A stretch of 64,000 nt of DNA from Scleroderma bovista (GCA_037178675.1 JAYMGJ010000089.1:1-64000), one strand, 5' to 3'. Positions 21,306 through 34,459 are shown, numbered from the stretch's first letter. Numbers and translations: made by a program. The notes: generated by a model from the letters alone, not told the origin.

Positions 21306-23153
21306 ATGGCTCCTGAATCTGCTTCGCCGGAGTCTCTCATCAGAGGGCCCCTACTCGGCACTTGTCTCGGCTCCCTGTAAGCGCCCAGATTTTGATCCAC
21401 CTGTCATCTCACCTCTGTCCAAGGCTTTATGGCGTTACCTGTCTTCAAGCATTTTTCTATTATCAAACCTACGTAGATGATCGAAGATTCCTCAAGGTTA
21501 CGGTAAGCCCACTATTCACTATTTGCGTTGTACAGCATCCAACCTCGTCATCGCCGGGGGGCCCGGCTGGATGAACTATGTACAGGTGGCATTATTACTG
21601 TCAGTTTGCTTATGAACTCCTGCGTGCGCCTACATCGCTTACACCGCGATTCCTAACAGAACCCTAGAGACCGTTCACGTTGCATTATCGATATGGTTGA
21701 TAGACTACTACCTCGTCGAGAATTATGCCAACAGTCAAGCGCTTCAATCCGCTACATGGTATGACTCCACCTCGGCGCTTGAGACTTTACTAAAACGTTT
21801 CAGGTTGACGACCGTGAGTACTTTTGATCTCCCGAGAAACCTCCGTTGTTTAGCCTAATCTCTTGTAGGCAATATTTGTTACCGGAGTGAGCTCAACTTC
21901 ACCGGAATGCGAGTCCGATGACTGATGCTTTCACAAGTTCCTCATCGACTTGCTTGTTTACTTGTGAGTGTATGACAAGGTGTTCCGGCACTATTCGTCC
22001 TCAATCATGGAACAGCTACTTTATATGGAGGATATGGATGTGTCAGTGATCCTCGAGGGTCTCATCAGACTCCGGAGTGTAAGCGGGAGCTGATAACCTT
22101 GTCATACAGTTGCAGGAAAACTATGGATCGTAATATTTATGGTGTGATAATTGCCTGACTTCAGGTCATCAACTAATAGCTTCGAACAGGGGTTCATTGG
22201 GATCTCGCGAAGTGGTTAGTTTGCTAAATCCATATCTGGATGGCTTTTTTTTTCTGAATCATGGCACAGCTATTGGTATTGTTGCCTCTTTTCTGAGGTA
22301 TGGATAATGCTTTCTACTTATTGCTCGCATTCATTGACAGCAACCTTGGCCAGCGTCTTTCGTCCTACCTGGGTCTCCTACCTTGTGAATGACAAGGCCA
22401 TGATTCTGATTGCAAACTCCCTCTTCATCGTCGGCGACGTATTTTCAGCTTCTATTATGGCCTTTCACCTTAACAAGAGTCGCGAAAACATACTAGGGTA
22501 TGTGCATTTTCAATTTTCCCAACTTGTGTGATACTCATACCGGTACACCTTTCCCCGTCCATCAAAGCGCCGCTCGGACGCACATGTTGATCAACAGACT
22601 CCTCACATTCGCAATAGCGACAGGATCACTGACCGTGTTGGTACCTTCTACCAAGGCTCTTTGTCATGCTGATCAACACTACGTTATAGATTGGTGGATA
22701 TTGTCGCACTCATACTTGTCAGCTATTCTTCTTCCTGTCAACTTATGAAGGAATTAAGATATTTCGTTCTCATCAGACGTTGGTGGATCCCGTCGGTCTC
22801 GGTTTCACGGGACCAGTCCTAGTCCAGACCCGTCGTGCGTATATCTTTCGATTCATTGTTCTTCGTCATGTTACAAGATGTTACAGTCTATGCCAATTCC
22901 CTTCTTGCATCGTGAGCTTTACAGCGGTTCTTACTCCACAGCGTTGTTATCTCACGATGATTATAGACTGAACCTCAGAAAAACCAACGCCCAAGCGTTT
23001 GAAAATGCTTTCGAGTTGTCCACCCTGCCCATCCAATTCGCGCACCAAGCCGAACCATCAGAAGTTTCAACTGAGACGGGTCGAGGGACGGTGAAAGCGC
23101 TCTGTGTTTTTTTTCTAGCTCACACTCACGTCCGCAGTCCTCCAGGAAAGTGA
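21306..23153 (+). CDS. DUF6534-type multi-pass membrane protein
   Basis: ATG 21306 opens MAPESASPESLIRGPLLG, the usual start of this family. Exons 21306-21376, 21424-21502, 21586-21599, 21660-21758, 21804-21813, 21869-21886 and 21938-21963 join in phase. They give LQAFFYYQTYVDDRRFLK, LTLETVHVALSIWLIDYYLV and so on. Later exons carry SVFRPTWVSYLVNDKAM, FSASIMAFHLNKSRENILG, THMLINRLLTFAIATGSLT and YANSLLASLNLRKTN, then a hydrophilic tail to the TGA at 23151. Three exons are 18 nt or shorter. The join around 22700-22850 was not resolved. The DUF6534 family is widespread in Agaricomycetes and of unknown function. Confidence 0.8.
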
Positions 23154-23580
23154 GATCGGCAAGGTGACAGACTCATGGTATACAGCTCTTGAAAGTGGGA
23201 GTACTACTTGAGTCAGTGGTCTTCACCTTTTTTCCAATATACGCGACGCCACCACACACATTCCGGACCACTCTAGACTTCTTCACGAAGAGAATTTCGC
23301 TTGCCAGATATGTAATTACTGCCTATTCAGATACCCAGCTGGGCCTTGCACACTATTGCATAGTATGTCGGGCGGCCCATTGAGCAGGCAATTCTTAGTA
23401 GTTCGAGACTTATTACACCTTGAATGCTGCGACGATAGTCTCAGACGGACATCCCATTCATCAATAGCTGTGTGGTATGTAGGATAAAGCAACGACACAC
23501 GATCAAATTTATATATTCTGGACTTTACCTGTGTTGCCATGGGCCTAATAACAAGTTCTGATATTCTATTTGAACAAGTG
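23154..23580. other. Convergent intergenic region
   Basis: About 430 bp between the ends of the DUF6534 gene and the peptidase gene. Nothing coding is recognised. Confidence 0.5.
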
Positions 23581-25803
23581 TCAAGGTAGAAATGACTCGT
23601 CCAGGTTCAAGATAAATTTAGTGAGGAACCTGATCCCCTCAATCACAGCCTCTGCTCGCACCGCTAGCAGACATGTCAATCTCAATGGACATGATACCCG
23701 CATATGCGAGTCTCACCTTCGTTGACCGTGTGCATTTTGCTATACTTGTCAGCTTCTGTGATGAGCGCGAATCGAAATATGTGTTTCGTTAGATTCCAAT
23801 AATACATAGTGTCTAGAACACTGCATTTGAGTGGATCTCAGGATCAATCGATCGCTTACTCACCCGTCCTCCCTGTACACGGGATGTGATCAGCACGTGA
23901 GAGTGCTATGAAAAGGAGAGGCCTACCTAGCAACAAGGACGGCACCACGATTACCTCTGTAGCATTGTATAGCGTTGAGGTCAACATAGTTGCTTTGACG
24001 GTCCCACCGAGGATCGAATAAGGACCATATTCTGCAGGCGTTACAGGGGATGGGTCGCGTGCTGAGCCATACGCTTCAGAGAGGACCAACTCTCCACTGC
24101 TGCGGGTAAAAATCGTCCTTCCGAAGGCCTTCAGCGTCAAGTCGTGGAGAGCCGCGACGGGGAAAAGAGCGCTGATAATGTGTTGCTGCAATTCTGCAAC
24201 AGAGCTATGGACAGTGTCAGCCATGTGATAGGTTCCATGGCGACATCCGACCTGTGTTCCGCAATGCGATAATTTATAAAGGCGGATGCTCGTTCTGGGA
24301 GGGCGTTTACTTTGACACCACCCTTGATGACATCGACAGCTTGTGTGGTTGTCATCATGGCCTTCATTGTTGGAGACAGATTCGCCAGTGCAGCTGTCAG
24401 CTTGGATAGAGCGGAATCGTCCGTGACTGCTCTGCGTGCAATGGAGCGCAATGAATCCGGGAACGACGGTGAGTGTTCCGCTAGACACTGGACAGTTGTG
24501 AAATGTGTTCCGTTTCGCAAGAGTCGGGGTGCATGTGGATTCGCTTCAATCGCCGAGATAGCGTGGGCAAGAAGACCGATGCTCTGTACACAGTATTAGA
24601 CGAAGGAGTGGAAAACGAGTGTAGCTCACTGTATGCTCCGGCGGCAGACTCGAGTGGCCACCAGCAGATGTGACTTCCATACGTACGTCCAAGTATCCCT
24701 TTTCAGACAGCATGGGAGAAGCAATGTAAAGCCTATTTCCAAAATTGCCAATTCGTCCTGTTTAGGGTTGTGGACGAGATTCGATGTAAAATGCAAGTAA
24801 TCACCTCCTTCGTCAAGGACCAGAGCAAACCCATCATGACCGTAGGTCTCCTCAAGATACTTTGCAATGTGTCCAGCGCCCTGTTTCAAAGTGGATCAGA
24901 TACAAGAACGCAGTCTACGAAGCACGACCTACTTGTTTCCCTAATACCTCTTCATCGAAACCGAAAGCGATGACGATGGTGCGGGCAGGTGAGAAACCAT
25001 GCTTGAGCAGGTTGTCGACAGTGACGAGTCTCTTGATCAGACCTGCCTTATTATCACACGATCCTCGTCCCCATATCCATGTGCCTGTCCACACGTTTAA
25101 GCGTAACCCAGTAGAGAACAGCGATCGTACCATCATAATGACCCGAATATGGAGGGTATTTCCACTGTGAGATCGTGGAGGGATCGACAGGTACGACGTC
25201 TGGAGGGGATGTCAAGATGCCATTCCAAAGACAGGTGCGCAGCTAGCCTTGGTGTGCAGTCAACAGGATCGGTTTCGCGTCTGTCGAGCCCTGCCAGTGG
25301 TAGACTAGGCCGTAAGTGTTTACTTTTGTCACCTCCAATTTGGCATACCTAATAACACGGGATAAGAATAAGTCATTTTGCAAGAAGAGGTACATACACT
25401 CGGGGGAACATGCGTTCTAAGTACTCGTGAAAGTCGGCAAAGATGTTCCACACAGGGTCCTCTCCCACAGGCCCACTGTCGTCGAACGACTCTGTTCTAA
25501 ATACGCGTCAGACCGAATACGATGCACGAACCATCCTCCTCACGGGATGCGAATTGCTCCCGAATGAACATCGTATGTACGAAGCTTGAAGTGCTTGGAC
25601 GCATATACGTTCTCCAGCTCTGCGTGAATTCTCGCATGCCTCTGTGGATGCAGCGCGTCCCACTGCGGGCACGGCGATGTCGTGGGCTGGTGACCCAACA
25701 GAAAGTTGAGTGCCAAGTGGAGGATGGACAAGAGCATGACAGTGGTGATGACTAAGCAGCCCACATCGACGAGGACCTCGGACCAGTGACGATCACCATT
25801 CAA
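23581..25803 (-). CDS. Carboxypeptidase S-like M20 metallopeptidase, membrane-anchored
   Basis: The spliced gene ends at TGA 23581. The N-terminus has one hydrophobic segment (LVITTVMLLSILHLALNFLLG), as in vacuolar CPS1, then a lumenal M20 domain: YAKLEVTKVNTYGLVYHW, the AHQDVVPVD metal block, WGRGSCDNKAGL, the catalytic FGFDEE, the dimerisation-domain piece KGGVKVNALPERASAFINYRI and a C-terminal DTMYYWNLTKHIF. The enzyme would trim peptides from the C-terminus in the vacuole. Two sites differ from the usual motifs: GSCDNK in place of G-x-x-DDK and VLDTMYYW in place of NTDTR. The AHQ-DVV codon is split by an apparent GC-AG intron. No in-frame ATG is seen at the 5' edge of the first open stretch, so the start is unresolved. 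Confidence 0.85.
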
Positions 25804-26493
25804 CCGACTTCGAATGCGATGATCGCATCACCGCAACCAGTGCCGTGTCGTGGCGTGCAGTGATACCTCTTAGTGCCAGGATGTGAAGGAACATGCCCTG
25901 TTCGGCGGTAGCCGTGGCCTCCTTGGTGTAAAAGACCTATTGTCATCCTTGGTGTGCTAGAGGCAGCTGTTGTGGTTTTCGTTAATTTGGCTCAAGGGGA
26001 GGAGGGGATAGATGAACACCTGCTCAAGATGAGGGAATCCCCTGGCCTGCCACCTGGCCCAGCCAACCTATCTGAGAAATGTTCAACAGCTCTTTGCTAT
26101 CGAACGAGCCCGGAGTCCCATTGGCCTCTGAGCGTCCAAGCGATGTCCTACAGACTCACCGACGACCTAGTCCTATTTAGTTGGGCATATCTTGGACTGT
26201 GGCTTGAGCACTCCCAGGATTTTACACTTACATAATAAAATGTTATCTAATTATTCTGTATTTATTATTATTTGTAGGAGTAGGTCCAAGGTTTATGTAG
26301 TTGACATGGTGGTTGTTGGGTTTCGAACGAATTCTGAGATTCACTATCTGGGATGAACTTCGGATGTGCCATGGGGTAAATGATTACATGTGTTCCGAAC
26401 CACGAACACTAGGTAAGAGTACAAAAACAGGATACGAAATCATAAGGAAGGAGAGGAAATACTGCAACTATAAATATGCACATCTAACCTCTA
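25804..26493. other. Intergenic region downstream of aconitase
   Basis: About 690 bp. A 93-codon open frame on the plus strand (25954-26235) has no family resemblance that I trust. AT-rich runs near 26230-26275 (AATAAAATG, TTATTATTATT) are in the right place for 3'-end signals. The missing first exon of the peptidase gene may also be here. Confidence 0.4.
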
Positions 26494-29427
26494 CTACTGC
26501 TTCGCCCTGGCAGCCATCTGTCACGGTGACTATAAGCGTCGCGAAAAATGCACGGTGAGGACACCTACCAAGTTCAGAGCAGAGCCTGCCTTGAACCACT
26601 CAATCTGGCCTTCGTTGAAGGAGTGGGCAAGGGGGATTTCCTACACGACTCATCAGAAAGATATTATTCTCGACTCGGCCTACACTCACATTCTTGGTGC
26701 CATCCGCGTGCTTGGCCACGAGAGTCAAGTTCTTACCAGGCGCGAAGGACTCCAAACCCAGAATGTCGACCTTGTCATCAGGACGAATCCTGTCATAGTC
26801 TTCGGGGTCGACAAAGGTTAGGGCAAGCATACCCTGCTTCTTCAGGTTGGTTTCGTGGATACGGGCGAAGGAGCGAACAATGATAGCAAGGCCACCAAGG
26901 AATCGGGGCTCAAGAGCAGCGTGTTCACGGGAAGAGCCCTCGCCATAGTTGTGGTCACCAATGACAACCCACTTGATTCCTCTGGCCTTGTAGTCGGCGG
27001 CTGTCAAAGGAATAGCACCATAGGCCCCAGTGTAGTGGTTCTTGACCTTGTTTGCCTCGCCATTCTCAGAGTTGATGGCTCCAATAAGAAGGTTTTCTGA
27101 AAGAGATGTAGGTGTATGCTAGGCGAATTAAGTACTAAATGACGTACGAGAGATGTTCTCCAGATGACCACGGTACTTGAGCCAAGGGCCACCAGCACTG
27201 ATGTGGTCAGTCGCTATGTAAAACTAAGATATCATATTGTGGTATGATATGCATAGTTACTCACTGCACTTGCCCTTGACTTTGATCAAGACAGGGAGGT
27301 CGGCAGGGGTCTTTCCATTCCATGGCTCGAATGGTTGCAGAAGCTGGAGACGGTCGCTGCTGGGGTCAACAGCAACACTAACGCTGGCACGGTCCGTGGG
27401 AGGAGGCTGGAAGGTATCCTGACCAGGGTCATAGCCGCGGGGAGGAAGCTCAAATCCTGCAGGGTCTGAAAACTTGAATGGTTTGCCGTCTGAGCCAATC
27501 AAGGTGTCCGTGACAGGGTTGAACGTAAGATCGCCAGCAAACGCCATGGCAGTGACAACATCTGGACTAGCAACGAAAGCATGGGTCGCGGGATTAGCGT
27601 CGTTGCGGCCGGTAAAGTTACGGTTGTACGAAGTAATGACTAAAAGCGAGTGGGGTTAAAGAGGTTGGGGCAGAACAGTAAAGTGAGAACTTGCTCGAAT
27701 TAGCTTCGCCCTTCTTGACATCTCGTCTGTCCCATTGGCCAATGCAAGGGCCACAAGCGTTGGCAAGGACGAGACCCCCGGCCTTCTCAAAGACGCCCAT
27801 TTGGCCGTCACGTTCAATGGTGGCTCGGATTTGTTCAGAGCCAGGAGTGATGGTGAACTGGCTCTTGACTTGCAAACCGTGGTCAGCAGCTTCTTGGGCA
27901 ATGGACGCTGATCGGGACATGTCTTCGTAGGACGAGTTAGTGCAAGAACCAATGAGGGAAACCTTGAGTTCCTGCGGCCAGTTGTTCTTCTTCACTTCAG
28001 CCGCAAATTTGGACAATGGAGTGGCGAGGTCAGGGGTGAATGGACCGTTAATGTGAGGTTCCAGCTCCGAAAGGTTCTGCACAACGAGGTCTGAATGGAT
28101 GAACGAGGGGATATCCGTAGTTGACTCACAATTTCGATGTTCTGGTCGTACTCAGCACCCTGATCAGCCTGGAGGTTGTTTGCAAAGCGTTGGGCGTATC
28201 TAGCGATGTCTTCACGTTTGGTTGCGTTGAGGTAATCAACCATGCGGTGATTGAAGGGGAAAAGTGACGTCGTAGCACCGATCTCGGCACCCATGTTACA
28301 AATGGTGGCCATGCCCGTGCAAGAGAGGGACTCGACACCAGGACCACGGTACTCGACAATTGCGCCAGTCCCACCTTTAACTGTGAGGATGCCAGCAACC
28401 TTGAGGATGACGTCTGTTTGGTCAGTCAGTATGAATGATTGGACTCAAAAATTAGCGCAATACGGACCCTTGGGTGTTGTCCAGCCGCTAATCTTGCCGG
28501 TCAGGTTAACACCGATCACCTTGGGGCACTTGAGCTCCCATGGGATGCCGGCCATCACATCGACAGCATCAGCACCACCAACACCGCAGGCAACCATGCC
28601 AAGACCACCCGCATTGGGTGTATGCGAGTCGGTACCAATCATGAGACCACCAGGGAAGGCATAGTTCTCGAGAATGATCTGGTGAATAATGCCAGAGCCT
28701 GGTTTCCAGAATCCGAGACCATACTAACGAGATTCGTTTAATGATCGGTTGTTGTAGCACAATGATTGGGAGAATACCTTGGCGGTAGCGGTAGCAAGGA
28801 AGTCATAAACTTCCTTGTTGATTTCAATTGCCCGCTGTAAATCCTTGACACCACCGATCTGGGCCTCAATCAAGTGGTCACAGTGGACGGTGGTGGGAAC
28901 AGCGGCAGTGTCCATTCCGGCGGACATGAACTGAAGTAGAGCCATCTAGGTTGCATTAGTAAGTCTTCCAGTATGTGGGTCGAGAGTGGATACCTGGGCG
29001 GTAGCATCTTGGCAAGCAACGCGCTGTAACACAAAGGCGGTAAGTACCGGCGGAACACAAATAGGGTTGATCCGTTGAACGCACGTCTGGACGAAGCTTG
29101 AGGTAACTGACACCGCGGTCGATGTCCTGGTTATGAGGGTCGTCCAAGTGACCGTACACAATCTTTTCCGACAGAGTCAGAGGTCGACGCAACCTACCCC
29201 ACAGAGGTGAGAAGGCGTTTAAGCGACAAACCAGTAAATAGCATCTACCTTTCGCGGATGATAGCAAGGTTGTCCTCGATTCGCTGGTAGTTGATGTAAG
29301 CGTCCTTCTCGAGTAGCGACATGGGGACTTTTGTGTCGCCAATTCGTGGTGCGACGGTGGCCAGACCAGCAGCCAGACGCTGCAGTGGACGCATGGCGTC
29401 GCCAGCGGTGCGGGTCAGTGCGAGCAT
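26494..29427 (-). CDS. ACO1: Aconitate hydratase, mitochondrial
   Basis: A multi-exon gene from ATG 29427 to TAG 26494. It encodes the [4Fe-4S] enzyme of the citric acid cycle that isomerises citrate to isocitrate. The N-terminus [21 protein letters not shown] is a typical matrix presequence. All three cluster cysteines are visible: one in [13 protein letters not shown] and two in [12 protein letters not shown]. Other landmarks are [28 protein letters not shown], the swivel-domain [19 protein letters not shown] and a last exon coding ALNL|MAARAKQ. The last two exons were checked for phase; the internal ones follow the open frames. It is followed upstream on the same strand by the karyopherin gene, 218 bp away. 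Confidence 0.96.
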
Positions 29428-29645
29428 CGTCGTTGAAACCGACGACTGAGTTTGTGGATGAAGCAGCGAACAAACCCGATTCGCCCGAAATTTATCACGA
29501 AAACTTTGGCCAATCACGTTCACGGCTTTACCACACCGACCGGCTCAAACCCATATCGGGAAGTCGTTCCCGGGGTGGGCACCGATTTCACCCGGGGCAG
29601 AACGTGCAATGGCACTAGGACTTAACGAAGTGTAGGCTACTGATT

Positions 29646-32600
29646 TCACATGGTTATCGACGCATACCCGAAACTGGTCCCTTCTAGCCCTCTAGCTATC
29701 AGTGTAAATTGCTGCGCAGCCTCCCTCGTCCTTTTGGGTGACCGCGATCTATTTCTAGTACGTTAGCTTGCCCGCAGAGACCTGTACTACCGGCAACTCA
29801 CCCTACCACAGCTTTCACAAAATTACGCTTTGCTTCCGGAGTCGCCCTGGACTCAACAAAGTCATCCTGTACGGATTTAGTATGCTCGTGCGACCAGAAT
29901 AAAATGACACATACAGCAAAGAGGACCTTATTCATCCATTCCCTCGTTTCTGCCGGGTATTTCGACGCTATTATCGACAGCAGCTCGATTAGATTGACGG
30001 TAGCAGATCGAGGGGCCACGCCTGCGAAGCCACACAAGATGGCGCGGAGGATTGGAAGACCATACTGGTGTACCAACATGGTACTGGCATCTCCCAACTC
30101 ATCGCTGTTTGCGGTCCGCCGAACGAGCGTTTCCTGTCATGACCCGAGTCTAAGACTGTCTACTTGTCAGATCACGGGCTCGACATACCAAAAACGTGCA
30201 AGTGGCAACCAGGGAGTAACGTTCCTGCATTGACAGTGACCTAATGGCACATTGCATTAACGCATCCAGTGCCCCTGGCGGAAGACCATAGAAAACATTG
30301 ATAAAGTGCTTTGCCACCTTGCAATACACCACTTCAGCAGGGGCAGAACACAAGACTACTCCCACTCACTGAGTCTAAACAACCAAAGAATGCCTGCACA
30401 ACGTCTGGGTTCTGGTAGCACGTATCAGAACCTAGAAACCCTGCTAAAAATCACACTATACTCACCGATTCTAGTGCGCCAGGCTGTCCCAACATTGACA
30501 ACGATGTCTGCAGTATTACCGGAAGCGCATTAGTCAGGATCGCCACCGCCTCCGCGTTTGGAGGCGGCTTTAGCGTTGGCGTCATAATGGTCGGAGGGTC
30601 AAGTTGGATGACGAGTGATTTCGCAAGTGATAGCCAAACAGCCGTTAAGTGCCCCTGACAGGCGATGCAAATCAACCCCAAAAGCGGACCAGCGGGTAGT
30701 GAGAGTAGTGTTATATCTGATGGTAGGGACGTAATGGAACGAATGAGGTCTGCGAGGGACTATTCCAGCGTCACAACAAGGAACAAACGAGAGAAGGGCA
30801 GTCCTTACATCGCTCACGCTCGCGTCCCCAGACCAAATCTCAATAGTAGTCCTGAACGCACCAAATATGTCCTCCCTTAGTTTCACCATACGATAGTCGT
30901 CGCGAGCTCGCTGTAGTCGCTCTGCTTCCGCTTGATCAGCCGCTGATTCTTCAAGCACAAGTAACGAGTCCGTGGTGCGCGTAAGGCCCTTCGAAATGCC
31001 TGTCAGCGTCTGCAGTTGGACGATCATCATCGACCGCGCTTCCTCAGGGAGCTGAAAAAGGTAACAACTTTCAGATTGACGGCGAATGGAACACAGCGAA
31101 GACACAAACTTAACTTGTGAAGAGGATCCGAGAGCCTGTATCAACTTCTCAACTACAGGACTAACAATGGCAAGTAGGGGCGGAATCTCCTCTTCCGGAG
31201 GAAGCGCCTGGATTACACTAGCAATCGACTGCAACACCTTACTTTTTTCAGTATCCTGCGCATTGCCAATGCATCAGTATTCCCGAGTAACACAACCTTT
31301 CGCGTCTGCTCACCGGAATGCCAATCAACCCAGCATGCAGCTCTGCAAATGCGCCTATATGCGGTGCCAACGCCACTCGGTTGGCATCACATAAGTCGCG
31401 CAAGGAGTTGGCAGCCGGGAGGCATAGTACCGGTTCGGGAAGCGCCGCGACGACATACGAAATAGCATTCATCAGCAATGATGGAGTGGACGTTGGACTA
31501 TTGTTTTGTGTAGTGAACCATGATGCATAGGTGCCTGTAGGACAGATAGACATGAGCAATCCTTGCGAGTACCTGCACCGAGAACTCACCAATGAGACTA
31601 AGCATCGTGCGCCGCACTCTGTCTTGCCCAACTGTGGGCATTTGACTTAAAATATCCACACCAAACAACTGAGAAAGTAGAGAATTGTCCTCCAGCGGTA
31701 TTGCTTCTTGGACCGACATGATGCAATGTAAGGATGCCTCGATTTCCTTCATGACGATATCATCAATGGGGAAAGCATCACTATACATCAATTACAAACC
31801 TCCCATCCCTCCTGCGCGTCTTGTCTTTGCAGGAGCCGCTCCTGGATATCACTCAGGTAATATCTGAGCATCTCATTTCGAAGGATATAATAACTGGATA
31901 CCCATCAGCATGAAACCTGAAGTCCGGGAATAGGGTCGCACGCATTGATAAGTGTATCTCCTACGTCTCTCCGATACCTGTCAACAGTTGTAAAAACTAT
32001 ATTGCATGGGCATGCAAGCAAAGCCTTACACTTGAAATTTGTCCATTTGGTCTGATGCTGACAGATTAGCCACGAAATTGCGGTGAGTGAGTAACAACAG
32101 ACCTTTCGCCCAGGATGCAAGCACGCTTTGAGGTGGCCATGCGATTTTCCTCCGTAGGACTTTGACAAGTTCTGCATAGACAGCATGCACTACAGTCATA
32201 CGATTTTGCTCCTCCACTTCTAGACTGGGTTGAATATCACCCTGCTCGAACTCCCCGTCAAACTCCACACTCCAAAGCGACTCCTGGAACAGATACCAAA
32301 ACCCGAGCGTCATCTCGCTCTCTTCCTCATCAGCACCATAGTACCCTGGCAACCCCGTATAACTGAGTAACAAATGGAGAAAACTCTGTATCAGCTGCGA
32401 CCTCGTTTTCGGGGAGCCCGCCACTGGCTTCAGCGACGTGATATTGCATGCAAAGTACGTGTTCGAGTGATCGCCGAGAGACGAGATGAGTTTGCAAATG
32501 GAATGAGATACCTCGGACAAGCCCTCAGCTACACGAGTGGTGATCACCTGTCCCGGATTTGGCAGAGCTTGGACGTACATGAAGAGTCTGCTCGCAGTAT

Positions 32601-33770
32601 CTGGGTTCCGACGACATCCAGCCAGACAAGTAATGGTTCCGTCAACGTTGCAGTGCCAGCTCCAGCAGATAACGGCGAGCGAGTCATGATCTCTTGCAGA
32701 GTGTCCGATGCCGGTGTGAAGACGTTAGGATCTACCTCTGCGCCTGGTGAAGGTGGATTCAATAACGCAATGAGTAATGGTATTAGAGGCGTGATGTTAC
32801 TGTGCATGGCTATTGAGTATCCTGCGTCGGACAGCACAAAGAAAACACTCACTCTGCACGAAAAATTGACATCCATGCTTGCAGACATTTCAAAGCAGGC
32901 TCGAGTTCACGAACGCGGGTCGTAGACGGCGACTGAGAAATGGTCGCAGTGACAGCCTGTATGACGAGCGGAGACGCATCAAGGAGTGTCTGTTGCATCT
33001 GCATTCTGACACGATCTTCGTTTGGGATGCCGGATGACAGATGCTAAGCGACTCACTTGCTTGATCCTACTAAATCCGCCGTGTCAACCTCTTCTGCTAC
33101 AATAGCGAGGAAATCGAGAAGATATTCAGTGGACACGCTTCGACTGGACAAGCGCTCGACGGTGGAAACTATCCAGTCTGGCCATCGTGAAGGTACTCCT
33201 GGTGCAATCTTCAACGCTAAGGAGGTGATCTATACAAGGAGATAAATTAAAATACAGTTTGGGTGTTGGGTACTTACAGCAATGAATAACTTCCGAAGAA
33301 TGACCTTGTTCTTTCCCGAAATAATGGAATGGGATGTAAGTTCTAATAGCAGTTCGCGCAGCAGGGGGACGTTTTCCGGTGGAAATGATTCCCTGTGATG
33401 CCGTATGTACGTGTGGGCATGATCAGGGACGATACCAGAGTAGAAGCTGTGCTCACCAGTCGCGGGCGATTTTGACCTGGACAGTGTGAGCACCAAAGAA
33501 CTGAACGTTGGCGTCCTCGTGATTCAAGAATGGAATAACAAGACCCCAGGCCTCGTATCGTTTCTGGATGTCGAAAAGCTCTTGCTGTAGTCTGCGTTGC
33601 GCATCGGAGGATACCTGTACGCTTGGTGAAGAATAAGCCTGCTGTATGAGCTAAATGCCTCCTGAAGTCAGTGCATCCAATCTGAAAGATGCGAGTATGA
33701 TGGTGGTACCTGGGCTGCCTGCACTATATCCGACTCAGGCAAAGCAGGAAGAAAGGCCGGCTGGGTCATC
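29646..33770 (-). CDS. Importin-13/Kap122-like karyopherin-beta
   Basis: A long multi-exon gene from ATG 33770 (MTQPAFLPALPESDIVQAAQ) to TGA 29646 (LIARGLEGTSFGYASITM). The N-terminus contains the importin-beta N-terminal (RanGTP-binding) helices, with NVQFFGAHTVQVKIARDW followed by the LLRELLLELT repeat. The remainder is a chain of amphipathic HEAT-type helices (for example PPLLAIVSPVVEKLIQAL and LVHQYGLPILRAIL) to the C-terminus. Overall length and the N-terminal signature best fit the importin-13/transportin-3/Kap122 branch, which carries cargo through nuclear pores; the exact orthologue cannot be fixed by eye. First and last exons were checked; central introns are approximate. Confidence 0.87.
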
Positions 33771-34459
33771 TTGTACCGCTGCAAGCACAACTGACAAGAT
33801 ACGGGACAGAGATCAGATACCCAATAGTTCGTGACAAGACTGCTCAGAGCTCGACGGGGCGGTGGGAAGAGTCACACAGGATCGGTTTTCATGCCACTTT
33901 CTTTGACCCTGTACCATCACAGTGTCTGCCGGTCATTCTGGACACGGCACAAGGAGCTTGATGTCAGGCAGTCAAACCCATGGTCCAGTGCTTTCCAGAG
34001 TCAAAGAACCACCTGACAAGCGATAATTGGAGTACTGTAACACCAAGCCTCAGTTATGTTTGCCTCGCTTGGTTCTCACCAAGTTGTTAGTATGCACTTG
34101 AATACTACACAGGCTCTAGCAATGTTCCAATGTCTCGAAGGCTCTTCACCAGTGTTGTCTCACTCCACAATTACAGAAGCAATTGGTATAAAATTGACAT
34201 GTACAGATGATCTGGACAGATTGAAACTTCTGATAGGAAGGCAAAGGATGAGCTGTAGGGGCAGATGGATCATCAGAGGAAGTGGGGGAGAATCCATATT
34301 TTCGTATGTATCCTGACAAGTTTTGCTGAAAATAGCCCCTCCGAGTCGTGAGGTTGCCATTCCATGCCCATTCATTCGGAATGTCAAATCACACTGATGA
34401 CACGGGCCATCGGGACACCGCACACCAAGAGCGCGGGGGCTGTAATGATATGTAGTGTG
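33771..34459. other. Intergenic region between the karyopherin gene and the MBOAT array
   Basis: About 690 bp with only short, unconvincing open frames on both strands. It is expected to hold the karyopherin promoter and the 3' flank of the first MBOAT gene. No repeat or RNA gene was seen. Confidence 0.5.

Noticed and set aside
25954..26235. 93-codon frame containing LPPGP, reminiscent of a cytochrome P450 N-terminus
   Set aside because: The Pro-rich motif is out of context: no membrane anchor before it and no P450 helix or haem motif after it on this strand.
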